A stretch of 64,000 nucleotides of DNA. Source: Thauera sp. Lineage in GTDB: Bacteria > Pseudomonadota > Gammaproteobacteria > Burkholderiales > Rhodocyclaceae. Within the stretch, counting starts at the first letter, position 1; each line of letters opens with the position of its first letter. The stretch is from NCBI GenBank assembly GCA_017302295.1, contig JAFLDS010000007.1, positions 124,001 through 188,000 on the forward strand, written 5' to 3'. Under the pieces are notes generated by a model, which had not been told where the DNA came from, did not search any database, and worked only from the letters and a program-made list of their open reading frames with translations. This document shows positions 28,401 through 36,071 of the stretch, one piece after another. The position numbers were made by a program, and so were the translations under genes.

Positions 28401-29013
28401 GGAAAAGGCCCTCCACGAGCAGGGCCTGGTGTCGGTGCTGCGCGAACTGCACGACCGCCTCGACGCCGCGGTGCTCGCCGCCTACGGCTGGTCCGACCTC
28501 GCCCCCGCCCTGGTCGGCCGCCCCGGCGCCACCCTGCCGCTGGCCGACAAGGCGCCCGAACAGGCCGCCGCCGAAGAGGAACTGCTGTCGCGCCTGGTCG
28601 CGCTCAACGCCGAACGCACCGCCGAAGAAGCCCGCGGCCACATCCGCTGGCTGCGCCCCGAGTTCCAGAACCCGGCCCCGTCCGCCGCAGCCGCAACCGC
28701 CACCCCGGCCGCAAGCGCCGAACAGACCGACCTCGCCCTTGCCACGAGCGACACCGGCGCGGCCGACGACACCCCCGCCACCGCACCCGCTGCCGGTGCC
28801 ACGAAGGCAGCGAAACGCCCCTGGCCCAAGACCCTGCCCGAACAGGTGCACACCCTGCGCACCCAGCTCGCCACCGCCCCCGCCCCGCTCACCGCCGAAA
28901 CCCTCGCCCGCCGCTACACCGGCGCCCGCGCCGCCAAGGTGGCCGAAGTGCTCGACACCCTCGTCGCACTCGGCCAGGCGCGTCGGGACGACGGCGGCGG
29001 CTACGCAGCGTGA
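25441..29013 (+). CDS. Single-polypeptide type II (MmeI-like) restriction-modification enzyme
   Basis: 1190 residues. The N-terminal domain carries a PD-(D/E)xK-type signature D91-x9-E101-A-K103, the spacing seen in MmeI-type endonucleases. The central N6-adenine methyltransferase has motif I DPACGSG (414-420) and catalytic motif IV NPPF (578-581). A target-recognition region follows (about 700-900), with [12 protein letters not shown] near 925 and a helical C-terminal tail containing a low-complexity Ala/Thr/Pro linker (about 1080-1130). One chain would both methylate and cleave. No separate specificity or restriction subunit is adjacent. It is longer than MmeI itself (about 900 residues) because of the tail. 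A strong but spurious open frame covers much of the opposite strand. Confidence 0.85.
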   Translation: MENAALATPPAPNPPATQPTPSAIDAFIARWQHASGTERANYQLFLTELCELLVLPRPEPARDGHEDNAYVFERRVDFRHGDGSESRGFIDLYRRGAFVCEAKQTGQTLGSGRWDNAMLRARGQAEAYARALPAGEGRPPFLVVTDVGRSIELYAEFSRSGATYVPFPDVRSHRISVEDLRDEAVRARLRQVWLDPLALDPTRHSARVTREVADRLARLARSLEGSHASETVAAFLMRSLFTMFSEDVGLLPRDSFKGLLQECEATPDAFVPLVGGLWQDMNRGNAFSATIRARVLRFNGGLFADATVLALDRDQIRLLREAAHADWRHVEPAIFGTLLERALDPRERHALGAHYTPRAYVERLVLPTVIEPLRADWQNAQAAAALLDAQGKHKDAIDTVRAFHRQLCQVKVLDPACGSGNFLYVTLEHMKRLEGEVLATLEALGETQGLLQLEGISVDPHQFLGLELNPRAARIAEAVLWIGYLQWHYRTFGNVSPPEPVLRDFRNIECRDAVLAWDRIELVTDAHGAPLTRWDGISFRPHPVTGEQVPDDAARVPLERYVNPRKAAWPQADFIVGNPPFIGAASVRRALGDGYAEALRGAWREVPESADFVMHWWHIAAEQTRAGRSRRFGLITTNSLPQVFNRRVVQAQLDATPPLSLAYAVPDHPWVDSADGAAVRISMTVGTASEGDGLLATVTAEREAGEEGVDVDLAERRGSIHADLKIGANVAAAVPLRANGGISSPGVKLHGAGFIVTADEARALGLGAVSGLEAHIRTYRNGRDLADRPRGVMVIDLFGLDADEVRTRYPEVFQWLAERVRPEREAKGQTKDGAGYARLWWLFGKPRQELRRYLAGLPRYIATVETTKHRTFQFLDADILPDNMLVNIAVPDALALGVLSSRVHTLWALSAGGRLGVGNDPRYNKSRCFEPFPFPAATPDQQTEIRALAEELDAHRKRQQAAHPALTLTGMYNVLEKLRHGEALNAREKALHEQGLVSVLRELHDRLDAAVLAAYGWSDLAPALVGRPGATLPLADKAPEQAAAEEELLSRLVALNAERTAEEARGHIRWLRPEFQNPAPSAAAATATPAASAEQTDLALATSDTGAADDTPATAPAAGATKAAKRPWPKTLPEQVHTLRTQLATAPAPLTAETLARRYTGARAAKVAEVLDTLVALGQARRDDGGGYAA

Positions 29014-29058
29014 GAATGGGTAGGTATAATAACCACTAAAATCGGAACAACCAGGACC

Positions 29059-29241
29059 ATGACAAGTCAGGAAGCAATCCGATTGATTCAGGAGGATGGT
29101 TGGTATCTCGTGGCAGTCAAGGGGAGCCACCACCAGTTCAAGCACCCGAGCAAGGCGGGTCGTGTGACGATTCCCCACCCACGAAAGGACCTGCCACCCG
29201 GAACGCTCAACAGCATCCTGAAGCAAGCGGGTCTCAAGTAA
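29059..29241 (+). CDS. hicA: HicA-type mRNA interferase toxin
   Basis: 60 residues. WYLVAVKGSHHQFKHP carries the catalytic-site histidine context (GSHHQF), and the C-terminal TIPHPRKDLPPGTLNSILKQ is typical of HicA. HicA cleaves mRNA and tmRNA; HicB neutralises it. A TATAAT box at 29025-29030 just after the restriction-modification stop gives it its own promoter. It is followed after 38 bp by hicB. Confidence 0.92.
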   Translation: MTSQEAIRLIQEDGWYLVAVKGSHHQFKHPSKAGRVTIPHPRKDLPPGTLNSILKQAGLK

Positions 29242-29279
29242 GCCCGCTGCAGCACGGCAGCCAGCGCAGGAGATTCAAG

Positions 29280-29690
29280 ATGCTCTACCCCATTGCCATC
29301 GAACCCGGCGACGACGTGCATGCCTTCGGCGTCGTGGTGCCGGACATCCCGGGCTGCTTCTCGGCGGGCGACACCCTCGACGAGGCGATCGGCAACGCGC
29401 GCGAGGCGATCGAGTTGCATCTTGAAGGCCTCGCTGAAGACGACGCGGACATCCCGGTCGCTGGCACGGTTGCGCAGCATCAGGCCAAGCCCGAGTTCGC
29501 GGGCTGGATCTGGGCGGTTGTCGACGTCGATGTGACGCGCTACATGGGCAAGGCGGAGAAGATCAACATCACATTGCCAGCCTCGTTGATCCGGCGCATC
29601 GACGATTTCGTCGCCCGCCACCCGGAGTACCGCAGCCGCAGCGGTTTCCTCGCGCAGAGCGCACTGGACCGGATCACGCACTCGGCCTGA
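29280..29690 (+). CDS. hicB: HicB-type antitoxin
   Basis: 136 residues. The N-terminal HicB fold (FGVVVPDIPGCFSAGDTLDE) degrades or blocks HicA. The C-terminal ribbon-helix-helix (KINITLPASLIRRIDDFVAR) provides DNA binding for autorepression. It follows hicA and is intact. Fragments of a second, closely similar hicB are found at 33224-33304 and probably at 30024-30056, next to copies of the dispersed element. Confidence 0.92.
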   Translation: MLYPIAIEPGDDVHAFGVVVPDIPGCFSAGDTLDEAIGNAREAIELHLEGLAEDDADIPVAGTVAQHQAKPEFAGWIWAVVDVDVTRYMGKAEKINITLPASLIRRIDDFVARHPEYRSRSGFLAQSALDRITHSA

Positions 29691-29744
29691 GCGCGGGGCG
29701 TTCTTGCTGGCCGACTTCATGCACGACGTACAGGAGATCGAACC

Positions 29745-30023
29745 ATGACCCCCAACATCCTTCACATCGAGATCCAGCCGGCCGGGGACGCGCTCGCGCG
29801 CTTCGGCGCCGATCTGCAGGCTGTCATCGCCAGCGAACCGGTCGCGCCCTATTCCGGAGTCGGTTTCGAGACCATGACGCAGTTCGGGGAAGTGTTCACA
29901 CCCAAGCGCTGGGAGCTGATCGAAACACTGAAAGCAGTCGGGCCGCTGACGATCTACGGACTTGCGAAGCGCCTTTCACGCCATTACCGCAATGTTCACA
30001 AGGATGTCACCGCACTGATGTAA
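29745..30023 (+). pseudogene. HTH regulator of the HVO_A0114 type, 3'-truncated
   Basis: 92 residues are open: an N-terminal IQPAGDALARFGADLQAV stretch, then FGEVFTPKRWELIETLKAVG and the winged-helix segment IYGLAKRLSRHYRNVHKDV. Members of this family normally continue about 30 residues further through a wing. Here a stop follows directly after VTALM, and the next bases read as a HicB-like piece (GFPVAGTVAQY) and then a dispersed-element copy. The reading frame is therefore probably broken by rearrangement. It may have been part of a toxin-antitoxin or regulator pair. Confidence 0.65.
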
Positions 30024-30060
30024 GGCTTCCCGGTGGCGGGCACGGTCGCGCAATACCGGT

Positions 30061-30157
30061 GTGCGCGCCGGTCCCATCCTCCGGCTTGTATCGGCTGCCT
30101 CGGAATCCCTACCGCCGGTCGCAGGGCACGTCCCTACCGGTTTCGCGCGGCGCGCAC
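30061..30157 (-). repeat. Dispersed element, copy 1 (minus orientation)
   Basis: 97 bp with perfect 10-bp terminal inverted repeats GTGCGCGCCG / CGGCGCGCAC. Read on the minus strand, the interior starts CGCGAAACCGGTAGGGACG and contains two internal hairpins. About 35 bp of weaker similarity continues beyond the 5' stem. It lies between the broken HTH gene and higBA. Confidence 0.8.
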
Positions 30158-30240
30158 GGCTGAAGCATAGTCCGGCGGCGCATCCAGATCGACCGCGCCT
30201 TACCGCTTTCTACCCAGGGGTGGTGGATCTTTACTGACGC

Positions 30241-30270
30241 TTGCAGATACTAACGATGATCGTTACTATC
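30241..30270 (+). promoter_or_regulatory. higBA promoter with embedded palindromic operator
   Basis: TTGCAG (30241-30246) and TACTAT (30264-30269) are spaced by 17 bp. Between and over them lies a 25-bp near-perfect palindrome (30246-30270) with arms TAACGAT/ATCGTTA around a central G and outer GATA/TATC. Its position over the promoter, just before higB, fits autorepression by HigA. Confidence 0.75.
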
Positions 30271-30274
30271 AATC

Positions 30275-30556
30275 ATGATTCATTCGTTCGGTGACAAGGA
30301 CGCAGCGGCCATCTTCGCCGGCTTTCAAGTCCGCCGTTTGCCTGTCGAGATCCAGTCCGTTGCGCGACGCAAGTTGAAGCAGATCGATGCCGCGACCCAG
30401 CTCGATTCATTGCGGATTCCGCCCGGCAACCGGCTCGAGGCGCTGCGCGGCAATCGCGGCGGGTGCCATTCGATCCGGATCAACGATCAATGGCGCATCG
30501 TTTTCCGCTGGAATGACGGACAAGCGCTCGACGTGGTGATCGTCGATTACCACTGA
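30275..30556 (+). CDS. higB: HigB/RelE-type toxin
   Basis: 93 residues. LPVEIQSVARRKLKQIDAA, LRIPPGNRLEALRGNRGG and the C-terminal HSIRINDQWRIVFRW match HigB proteins of the plasmid-maintenance killer type. These are ribosome-dependent mRNA interferases. The gene order toxin-then-antitoxin is the usual higBA order. The start ATG lies just after the operator palindrome. Confidence 0.93.
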   Translation: MIHSFGDKDAAAIFAGFQVRRLPVEIQSVARRKLKQIDAATQLDSLRIPPGNRLEALRGNRGGCHSIRINDQWRIVFRWNDGQALDVVIVDYH

Positions 30557-30570
30557 CCTGGAGAAGATCA

Positions 30571-31050
30571 ATGACCATCGATCGCAACGACATACCCGGC
30601 CTCGACCTGTCGGACGTGAGCACGGGCGAGCACCTGCCCGCCGTCTCCCCGGGTGAAGTACTGCTGCACGACTTCATCGAACCGCTGGGCATCACCCGCT
30701 ATCGGCTGGCGAAGGCAATCAGCGTGCCGCAGCGGCGCATCGACGAAATCTGCATGGGCACGCGCGGCATCACGGCCGACACGGCACTGCGCCTTGGGCG
30801 CTTCTTCGGCATGGAGGCGGCTTTCTGGCTGAATCTGCAAAACCAATACGATCTTGAAGCCGCTGCAGCCGAACTCGGGGCCCGGCTCGACGCCGAGGTT
30901 GCGCCGCTGTCGTCCACCGGGGAATCGCGGTACGTCCGGTACGCCTCGTCCCGGTCTGGCGAGCCCTTGATCGCCGCCGAGCCGGGGAACGACGATCGGC
31001 CGCAGAACGCTCGCGCCGTCGCGGCCGTCGCAACTCGAAACCCCCGCTGA
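30571..31050 (+). CDS. higA: HigA-type antitoxin with an aberrant C-terminal tail
   Basis: 159 residues. Residues 20-115 are a standard HigA Xre-type helix-turn-helix: PGEVLLHDFIEPLGITRYRL, AKAISVPQRRIDEICMG and AAFWLNLQNQYDLE. Typical HigA ends near residue 105-115. Here about 45 low-complexity residues follow (beginning SSTGESRYVRY) and the frame ends where upstream sequence conserved with another dispersed-element copy begins. The tail may be a readthrough product of rearrangement and need not destroy antitoxin activity. Confidence 0.9.
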   Translation: MTIDRNDIPGLDLSDVSTGEHLPAVSPGEVLLHDFIEPLGITRYRLAKAISVPQRRIDEICMGTRGITADTALRLGRFFGMEAAFWLNLQNQYDLEAAAAELGARLDAEVAPLSSTGESRYVRYASSRSGEPLIAAEPGNDDRPQNARAVAAVATRNPR

Positions 31051-31082
31051 CATCGCGGCGCCGCTCGGCCTAAACTGCGAAC

Positions 31083-31184
31083 GGTGAGCGCGGTGCGAAA
31101 CCGGTAGGGACGCGCCCCTGTGACCGACGGTAGCGACTCTTAGGCAGCCGATCAAAGCCGAAGTGTTGACAAGCCGCGCTCACC
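31083..31184 (+). repeat. Dispersed element, copy 2
   Basis: 102 bp with an 11-bp terminal inverted repeat containing GTGAGCGCGG / CCGCGCTCAC. The interior shares GCGAAACCGGTAGGGACG with copies 1 and 4. Similarity to copy 3 continues about 40 bp upstream, starting at the higA stop codon. It lies between higA and the DUF1345 gene. Confidence 0.82.
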
Positions 31185-31278
31185 CATCGACGTCGCGACG
31201 GCGGGTGCCGGTCCCTGCCTGCTCGGGGGAAAGCCGGCGCTTGACCGGCAGCAGGCTTCGCTCATCGACAGGACCGCC

Positions 31279-31977
31279 ATGCCTCACCCCGTCTCCCATC
31301 CCCTGCACGGCCTGCACTGGTCGGTGCGGCTGAGCGCGCTGCAGCGGCAGGGCCTGGCGCTCGGCGCCGCGGGGTTCGCCATGCTGGCGGTCACCCGCGG
31401 CACGCTGCCCCGCGATGAGCTTCCCTGGCTGGTCGGCTGGCTGGCCTACAGCGGCATGTACTTCGGCATCACCTGGCACTGGATCGCCGGCCTGGACGCG
31501 CAGGCGACGCGACGCCGCGCGCAGTGGATCGACCCCGGGGCGGCGGCGCTGTTCGTGTTCGCCACCGTCGCGGCCTGCGCGAGCGTGATCGCCGTGGCGC
31601 AGGCGGTCGGCACCAGCCGCGCGTTGCTCGGGATGGCCCGCTGGGGCTACCTCGCACTGTCGATGGCATCGCTGGCGTCGGCCTGGCTGCTGCTGCAGAC
31701 GGTATTCGCGCTGCACTACGCGCACGTCTACTACGGCCTGCGCGACGAGGAACACGAACCCCGCCGCGGCCTGCTCTTCCCCGGCGGCAGCGAGCCGGAC
31801 TACCTGGACTTCCTCTACTTCTCGCTCGTCATCGGCATGACGTCGCAGGTTTCGGACGTGGCCGTCGCCAACCGGCATCTGCGGCGGCTGACGCTGACGC
31901 ACGGCGTGCTGTCCTTCGCTTTCAACCTCGTCGTGCTGGCCATCGCGGTGAATGTGTTCGCCGGCAGCCTCGCCTGA
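31279..31977 (+). CDS. DUF1345 family integral membrane protein
   Basis: 232 residues with about five or six helices. LLQTVFALHYAHVYYGL and the diagnostic EPDYLDFLYFSLVIGMTSQV, with SDVAVANRHLRRLTL following, are hallmarks of DUF1345. Function is unknown; a channel-like role is sometimes suggested because the tail resembles potassium-channel-like small proteins. The ATG at 31279 begins MPHPVSHPLHGLHW. Copies of the dispersed element lie on both sides. Confidence 0.8.
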   Translation: MPHPVSHPLHGLHWSVRLSALQRQGLALGAAGFAMLAVTRGTLPRDELPWLVGWLAYSGMYFGITWHWIAGLDAQATRRRAQWIDPGAAALFVFATVAACASVIAVAQAVGTSRALLGMARWGYLALSMASLASAWLLLQTVFALHYAHVYYGLRDEEHEPRRGLLFPGGSEPDYLDFLYFSLVIGMTSQVSDVAVANRHLRRLTLTHGVLSFAFNLVVLAIAVNVFAGSLA

Positions 31978-32068
31978 TGTCGAGAAGGGAGACGACCCGC
32001 GCCGCCGCGCCAGTCGCTACGCGAGACAGCCGCTGACATCACGCCGTCGTTCGGCCTAGACTGCAGAC

Positions 32069-32168
32069 GGTGCGCGCCGCGCGAATCCGGTAGGGACGAG
32101 CCCCTTCGACCGGAGTTAGGGATTCCGAGGCAGCCGAGACATGCCGGAGAATGGGACCGGCGCGCACC
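32069..32168 (+). repeat. Dispersed element, copy 3
   Basis: 100 bp with perfect 11-bp terminal inverted repeats GGTGCGCGCCG / CGGCGCGCACC. The stem matches copy 1 and differs from copies 2 and 4 at two base pairs, each change compensated on the other arm. The upstream 40 bp are similar to those of copy 2. Confidence 0.82.
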
Positions 32169-32209
32169 TCTCATGTTGAGCGCAGGCGCAAGGGTGGATC
32201 GATGGCCGA

Positions 32210-32335
32210 CCGGTTTCCCGGCCGGCCTGTGGACGGTTAGTGTGGTCCATGCCCCGCCCACGCTGGCACCCCACTCTGACAGCCGGCTATCGGTCGTGGG
32301 CCCAGCCGGTTTCGCGCATCCACGGCTGGAGTGTA
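32210..32335 (-). repeat. Dispersed element, diverged copy 5 (minus orientation)
   Basis: About 126 bp nearly identical to 40151-40276. On the minus strand it contains TTC-AGCCGTG-like and GCGCGAAACCGG segments shared with copies 1-4, then diverges in the 3' half. It ends 13 bp before the truncated glutathione reductase start. The CCGTG outer stem pairs with a CATGG partner (one G-T wobble). Confidence 0.7.
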
Positions 32336-32336
32336 G

Positions 32337-32817
<481 letters not shown>

Positions 32818-32819
32818 TC

Positions 32820-33134
32820 CTATGCGGTCTTGCCGGCCGTTCGGGCGCGGAGCCGTTCACGCAACAGCGCCATCGCATCGTCGTGGCCGTGAACGCGGGC
32901 CTCCCCGGAATCGACCCGCGCAAGCGTGGCCGACACCTTTGCGAAAAGCCAACCGTCGTAGCCGGGGTCCTTGTCGAGCAGGAACTCCGGTAGCAGCGTA
33001 TCGGCCGCGTCCTCGATGGAGATCATGATCCCGACGGGACGGTCGTTCCTGGTCACGACGACAGGCTCCCGACGCGCGGCATCGAGAAACTCGCCGAACC
33101 GGTTCTTGGCGTCGCGCGCCGACATGACTTTCAT
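32820..33134 (-). CDS. Phd/YefM-type antitoxin
   Basis: 104 residues. MSARDAKNRFGEFLDAARRE and PVVVTRNDRPVGIMISIED are the N-terminal DNA-binding fold of Phd/YefM antitoxins. The C-terminal half should wrap the toxin. The ATG at 33134 (MKVMSARD) has GAGGGG at the right spacing; an ATG two codons upstream is also in frame. It is the partner of the downstream ParE/RelE-like toxin. Confidence 0.85.
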   Translation of the reverse strand: MKVMSARDAKNRFGEFLDAARREPVVVTRNDRPVGIMISIEDAADTLLPEFLLDKDPGYDGWLFAKVSATLARVDSGEARVHGHDDAMALLRERLRARTAGKTA

Positions 33135-33223
33135 GACCATTCCCCTCGGGCGTGTTCAATGATGTCCATTGTAGCCACTTTGGACATCTCGGAGACGCCG
33201 GCGACACCGCGCAGACATCCTGC

Positions 33224-33304
33224 GTCGTCGTGCCGCACATGCCCGGCGTTTTCCCTGCGGGCGACACCCGCGACGAGGCCATCGCAAACGCACGCGAGGC
33301 CATC
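33224..33304 (+). pseudogene. HicB antitoxin fragment
   Basis: 27 codons read VVVPHMPGVFPAGDTRDE and then AIANAREAI, closely matching residues 19-45 of the intact hicB at 29280. There is no start or rest of the gene. The fragment ends 15 bp before a copy of the dispersed element. Confidence 0.8.
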
Positions 33305-33319
33305 GGCTACACTGAATTC

Positions 33320-33419
33320 GTGAGCGCGGCGCGAAACCGGTAGGGACGCGCCCCTGTGACCGACGGTAGCGACGCCGAGGCAGCCGACAAATGCCGGAGT
33401 GTTGACAAGCCGCGCTCAC
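33320..33419 (+). repeat. Dispersed element, copy 4
   Basis: 100 bp with 11-bp perfect terminal inverted repeats GTGAGCGCGGC / GCCGCGCTCAC. The interior is nearly identical to copy 2. It is followed after 35 bp by the 3' end of the TIR-type gene. Confidence 0.82.
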
Positions 33420-33454
33420 CCTTCGGCTCGGGCACCTGGCCGTTGGCGCCCTGC

Positions 33455-34435
33455 TCAGTTGGCGAACCAGTCCCGGCCATTGCTGCGGATGAGCTGCGCC
33501 AGCGCGTCGAAGTCCGCCCACTCGTCCTCGGAGTGGATGATCGGCGGCTTGGCGTTGCCGAGGCGGGGCAGCTTTTTCATCAGATACGGAAGATCGGCGA
33601 ATGCCGATGCAAAGTAACGCGCAGGCTTGCCCAGGGCGTACGCGTAGCCGGCCTCGAAGATCGCGCTGGTCGGCAGCTTCTTCGGGTAGACGAGCATGAA
33701 ATGGCGGCTCTGATCGATGGCGCGCAAGTCCTTGTCGGCCGAGACGTCGGCGGCCTGGAACTTTGCGATCGTGTCGATCTTCTCGGCCGACCAGTAGACG
33801 CGCAGCTTGCAGTCGAGCAGCGCATCAAAGACCTTTTTCATCTCGCCCCATTTCGCGTTGTATTCGTGCGCAGGCCAGCCTGCCATCGGCACCGACAGGA
33901 ACACATCGAACGCGCAAGGCGGCGCACCGTCCGGCTTGCGCGTCCGATTCGTCGCGTCAGTGAGCACGGTATCGAGCGCTTGCCATTCCTTGTTGAACTT
34001 GCGTTCGAACTTGGCATTGTCCAGCGGAACAGCGAGCGACTCGTTGACGGCGCGCACCAGCCGCAGCATGTCGGCACGCTTGGTGTCGGCGGCATTGAGC
34101 TCGTTGAGCGGGCTGGGCAGGGCGTCGCGCTTGAGGCCGATCACCAGCGGGATGACGCACGCATTCTTCGCATAAAGGTGTTTGGCGAGCGCCCCTGCTT
34201 CGAACATGATCCAGGGCGCAAGCCGGTTGTCGGGCGTCAGGCACAGCACGCCCATGCTGCTTTCGTCGAGCACCTCCATGAGCGCATCGAACCAGGCCTC
34301 GCCCTTGGCGATGTCTTCCGACGACAGGAACACGTCATCGGGACTGAGCGCGTCGAAGAAGTCGATCAACCAGGTCTTGAGCGACTCGGCGACGTAACTG
34401 CTCACCTCGCCGGACCAGCTGATGAAGATTCTCAT
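33455..34435 (-). CDS. TIR domain plus nucleoside 2-deoxyribosyltransferase-like domain
   Basis: 326 residues. The N-terminal part is a TIR-like domain (MRIFISWSGEVSSYVAESLK, then WIMFEAGAL with the putative catalytic E79). After a helical linker, FDVFLSVPMAGWPAHEYN starts a second domain whose later segment AIFEAGYAYALGKPARYF has the E-x-G-Y-A-x-A-x-G-K-P signature of nucleoside deoxyribosyltransferase-like or SLOG-like nucleotide-binding folds. Two nucleotide-processing modules in one chain suggest an NAD-directed immune effector; this is inference. The ATG at 34435 is chosen because the TIR fold begins there; the upstream 43 codons are low complexity. No sensor gene is adjacent. Confidence 0.75.
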   Translation of the reverse strand: MRIFISWSGEVSSYVAESLKTWLIDFFDALSPDDVFLSSEDIAKGEAWFDALMEVLDESSMGVLCLTPDNRLAPWIMFEAGALAKHLYAKNACVIPLVIGLKRDALPSPLNELNAADTKRADMLRLVRAVNESLAVPLDNAKFERKFNKEWQALDTVLTDATNRTRKPDGAPPCAFDVFLSVPMAGWPAHEYNAKWGEMKKVFDALLDCKLRVYWSAEKIDTIAKFQAADVSADKDLRAIDQSRHFMLVYPKKLPTSAIFEAGYAYALGKPARYFASAFADLPYLMKKLPRLGNAKPPIIHSEDEWADFDALAQLIRSNGRDWFAN

Positions 34436-34604
34436 GGCGACCTCTTGTTGTTCGTTCTGTGAGTCTGGACCCGACGACGTTCCGTCTGGAGTGCGCCCCG
34501 GGGAGCGCTGGCTGCGAAGAGGAGCGATGCCGACGACGCAAGAGCGTATCGGAAGAATAGACACCCGTTGTCAGCACGGCAATCGGACCGAGGCGGCATG
34601 CACC

Positions 34605-34630
34605 ATGGGCTAAACTCTTTGCAAGCCCAT
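34605..34630 (+). promoter_or_regulatory. Stem-loop just before the gor ribosome-binding site
   Basis: ATGGGCT (34605-34611) and AGCCCAT (34624-34630) form a perfect 7-bp stem with a 12-base loop. It ends three bases before the AGGAG of gor. It could affect translation or simply be a chance palindrome. Confidence 0.35.
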
Positions 34631-34645
34631 GCCAGGAGTCCTCAA

Positions 34646-36022
34646 TTGACCGAACACTTCGATCTGATCGTCATCGGCGCCGGTTCCGGCGGTGTGGCCG
34701 CTTCGCGGCGGGCCGCGGTGCATGGCGCGCGCGTGCTGATCGCCGAGGCCGACCGCGTCGGCGGCACCTGCGTGATCCGCGGCTGCGTGCCCAAGAAGCT
34801 GATGATGTACGCCGCCGGGTACGCCCAGGCGCTGCAGGAGGCTGCGGGCTACGGCTGGACGGACGTCGGCGGACGCTTCGAGATGTCGCGCTGGGCGGAC
34901 GCCAAGGCGCGCGAGATCGATCGCCTGGAAGGCATCTACCGCAAGATGCTGGCCGACGGCGGCGTCGAGCTGGCGCTGGGCCGCGCGCGATTGCTGGCCC
35001 CCGATACCGTCGACATCGACGGGCGCACGCTGCGGGCGAGCCGGATCCTGATCGCCACCGGCGGCGCGCCGGCGCACGACGCACTACCCGGGCTCGAGCT
35101 GGCGATGACGTCCAACGACGTGCTGAACCTGCGTGAAGTGCCGAAGTCGCTGATCGTCATCGGCGGCGGCTACATCGCCATGGAGTTCGCCAGCATCCTG
35201 GCCGGCCTGGGGGCGAAGGTCACCGTTGCCTACCGCGGCGCCCATCCGCTGCGCGGCTTCGATACCGACCTGGGCACTCGCCTGGCACAGGCGCTGGAAG
35301 CGCGCGGCATCACCCTGGCAGCCGGCGTGGGCCTGCAGGCGCTGCAGCGCAGCGGGTCGGGCTTTGCGCTGCAGCGTGCCGACGGTTCAGTGCTGAGCGC
35401 CGACGCCGCGCTCAACGCCACCGGCCGGCGACCCAACACTGCAGGGCTGGGCCTGGCCGAAGCGGGTGTGCGCCTCACCGCCGGCGGCGCCGTCGCGGTG
35501 GACGCCGAGAGCCGCAGCAGCGCACCCGGCATCTGGGCGATCGGCGACGTGACCGACCGCGTCAACCTGACGCCGGTGGCCATCGCCGAAGGCCGCGCCT
35601 TCGCCGACACCGAATTCGGCGGCCGGCATACCCGTGTGGACCATCGCACCGTGGCGAGCGCGGTGTTCACCGATCCGCCGATCGCCACCGTCGGCCTGTC
35701 CGAGGCCGACGCCATGAAGCTCGGCCCGGTGGATGTGTATGAGTCGGACTTCCGCCCGATGAAGAGCGCCTTCGCCGGCAGCGACGCGCGCAGCTACATG
35801 AAGCTGGTGGTCGACGGCCTCAGCGAGCGGGTGCTGGGCATCCACATGATCGGCGCCGACGCGCCGGAGATCGTGCAGAGCCTTGCCGTCGCCATGACCT
35901 GTGGCGCCACCAAGCGCGACTTCGACCGCACCATCGCCGTCCACCCGACGGCGGCCGAGGAATTCGTGCTGATGCGCCAGCCGTCGCGATCGGCGGGGCC
36001 GGTCGCCGCGCCCATGAGTTGA
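34646..36022 (+). CDS. gor: Glutathione-disulfide reductase
   Basis: 458 residues, a complete class I flavoprotein disulfide reductase. GAGSGG near residue 12 binds [16 protein letters not shown] has the redox-active Cys pair, GGGYIAMEFASILAGLG binds NADPH, and the C-terminal dimer-interface motif HPTAAEEF carries the catalytic His-Glu. [10 protein letters not shown] distinguishes glutathione reductase from lipoamide dehydrogenase and mercuric reductase. It reduces GSSG with NADPH. The start is TTG at 34646 with AGGAG six bases upstream. The bases after its stop still resemble the last codons of the DUF202 gene found at 42207, so this copy descended from a gor-DUF202 locus. Confidence 0.9.
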   Translation: MTEHFDLIVIGAGSGGVAASRRAAVHGARVLIAEADRVGGTCVIRGCVPKKLMMYAAGYAQALQEAAGYGWTDVGGRFEMSRWADAKAREIDRLEGIYRKMLADGGVELALGRARLLAPDTVDIDGRTLRASRILIATGGAPAHDALPGLELAMTSNDVLNLREVPKSLIVIGGGYIAMEFASILAGLGAKVTVAYRGAHPLRGFDTDLGTRLAQALEARGITLAAGVGLQALQRSGSGFALQRADGSVLSADAALNATGRRPNTAGLGLAEAGVRLTAGGAVAVDAESRSSAPGIWAIGDVTDRVNLTPVAIAEGRAFADTEFGGRHTRVDHRTVASAVFTDPPIATVGLSEADAMKLGPVDVYESDFRPMKSAFAGSDARSYMKLVVDGLSERVLGIHMIGADAPEIVQSLAVAMTCGATKRDFDRTIAVHPTAAEEFVLMRQPSRSAGPVAAPMS

Positions 36023-36071
36023 CGAACGGGTCACCCCACGAAGCGAAACGACGCCCGCGGTATTTCCCGAA

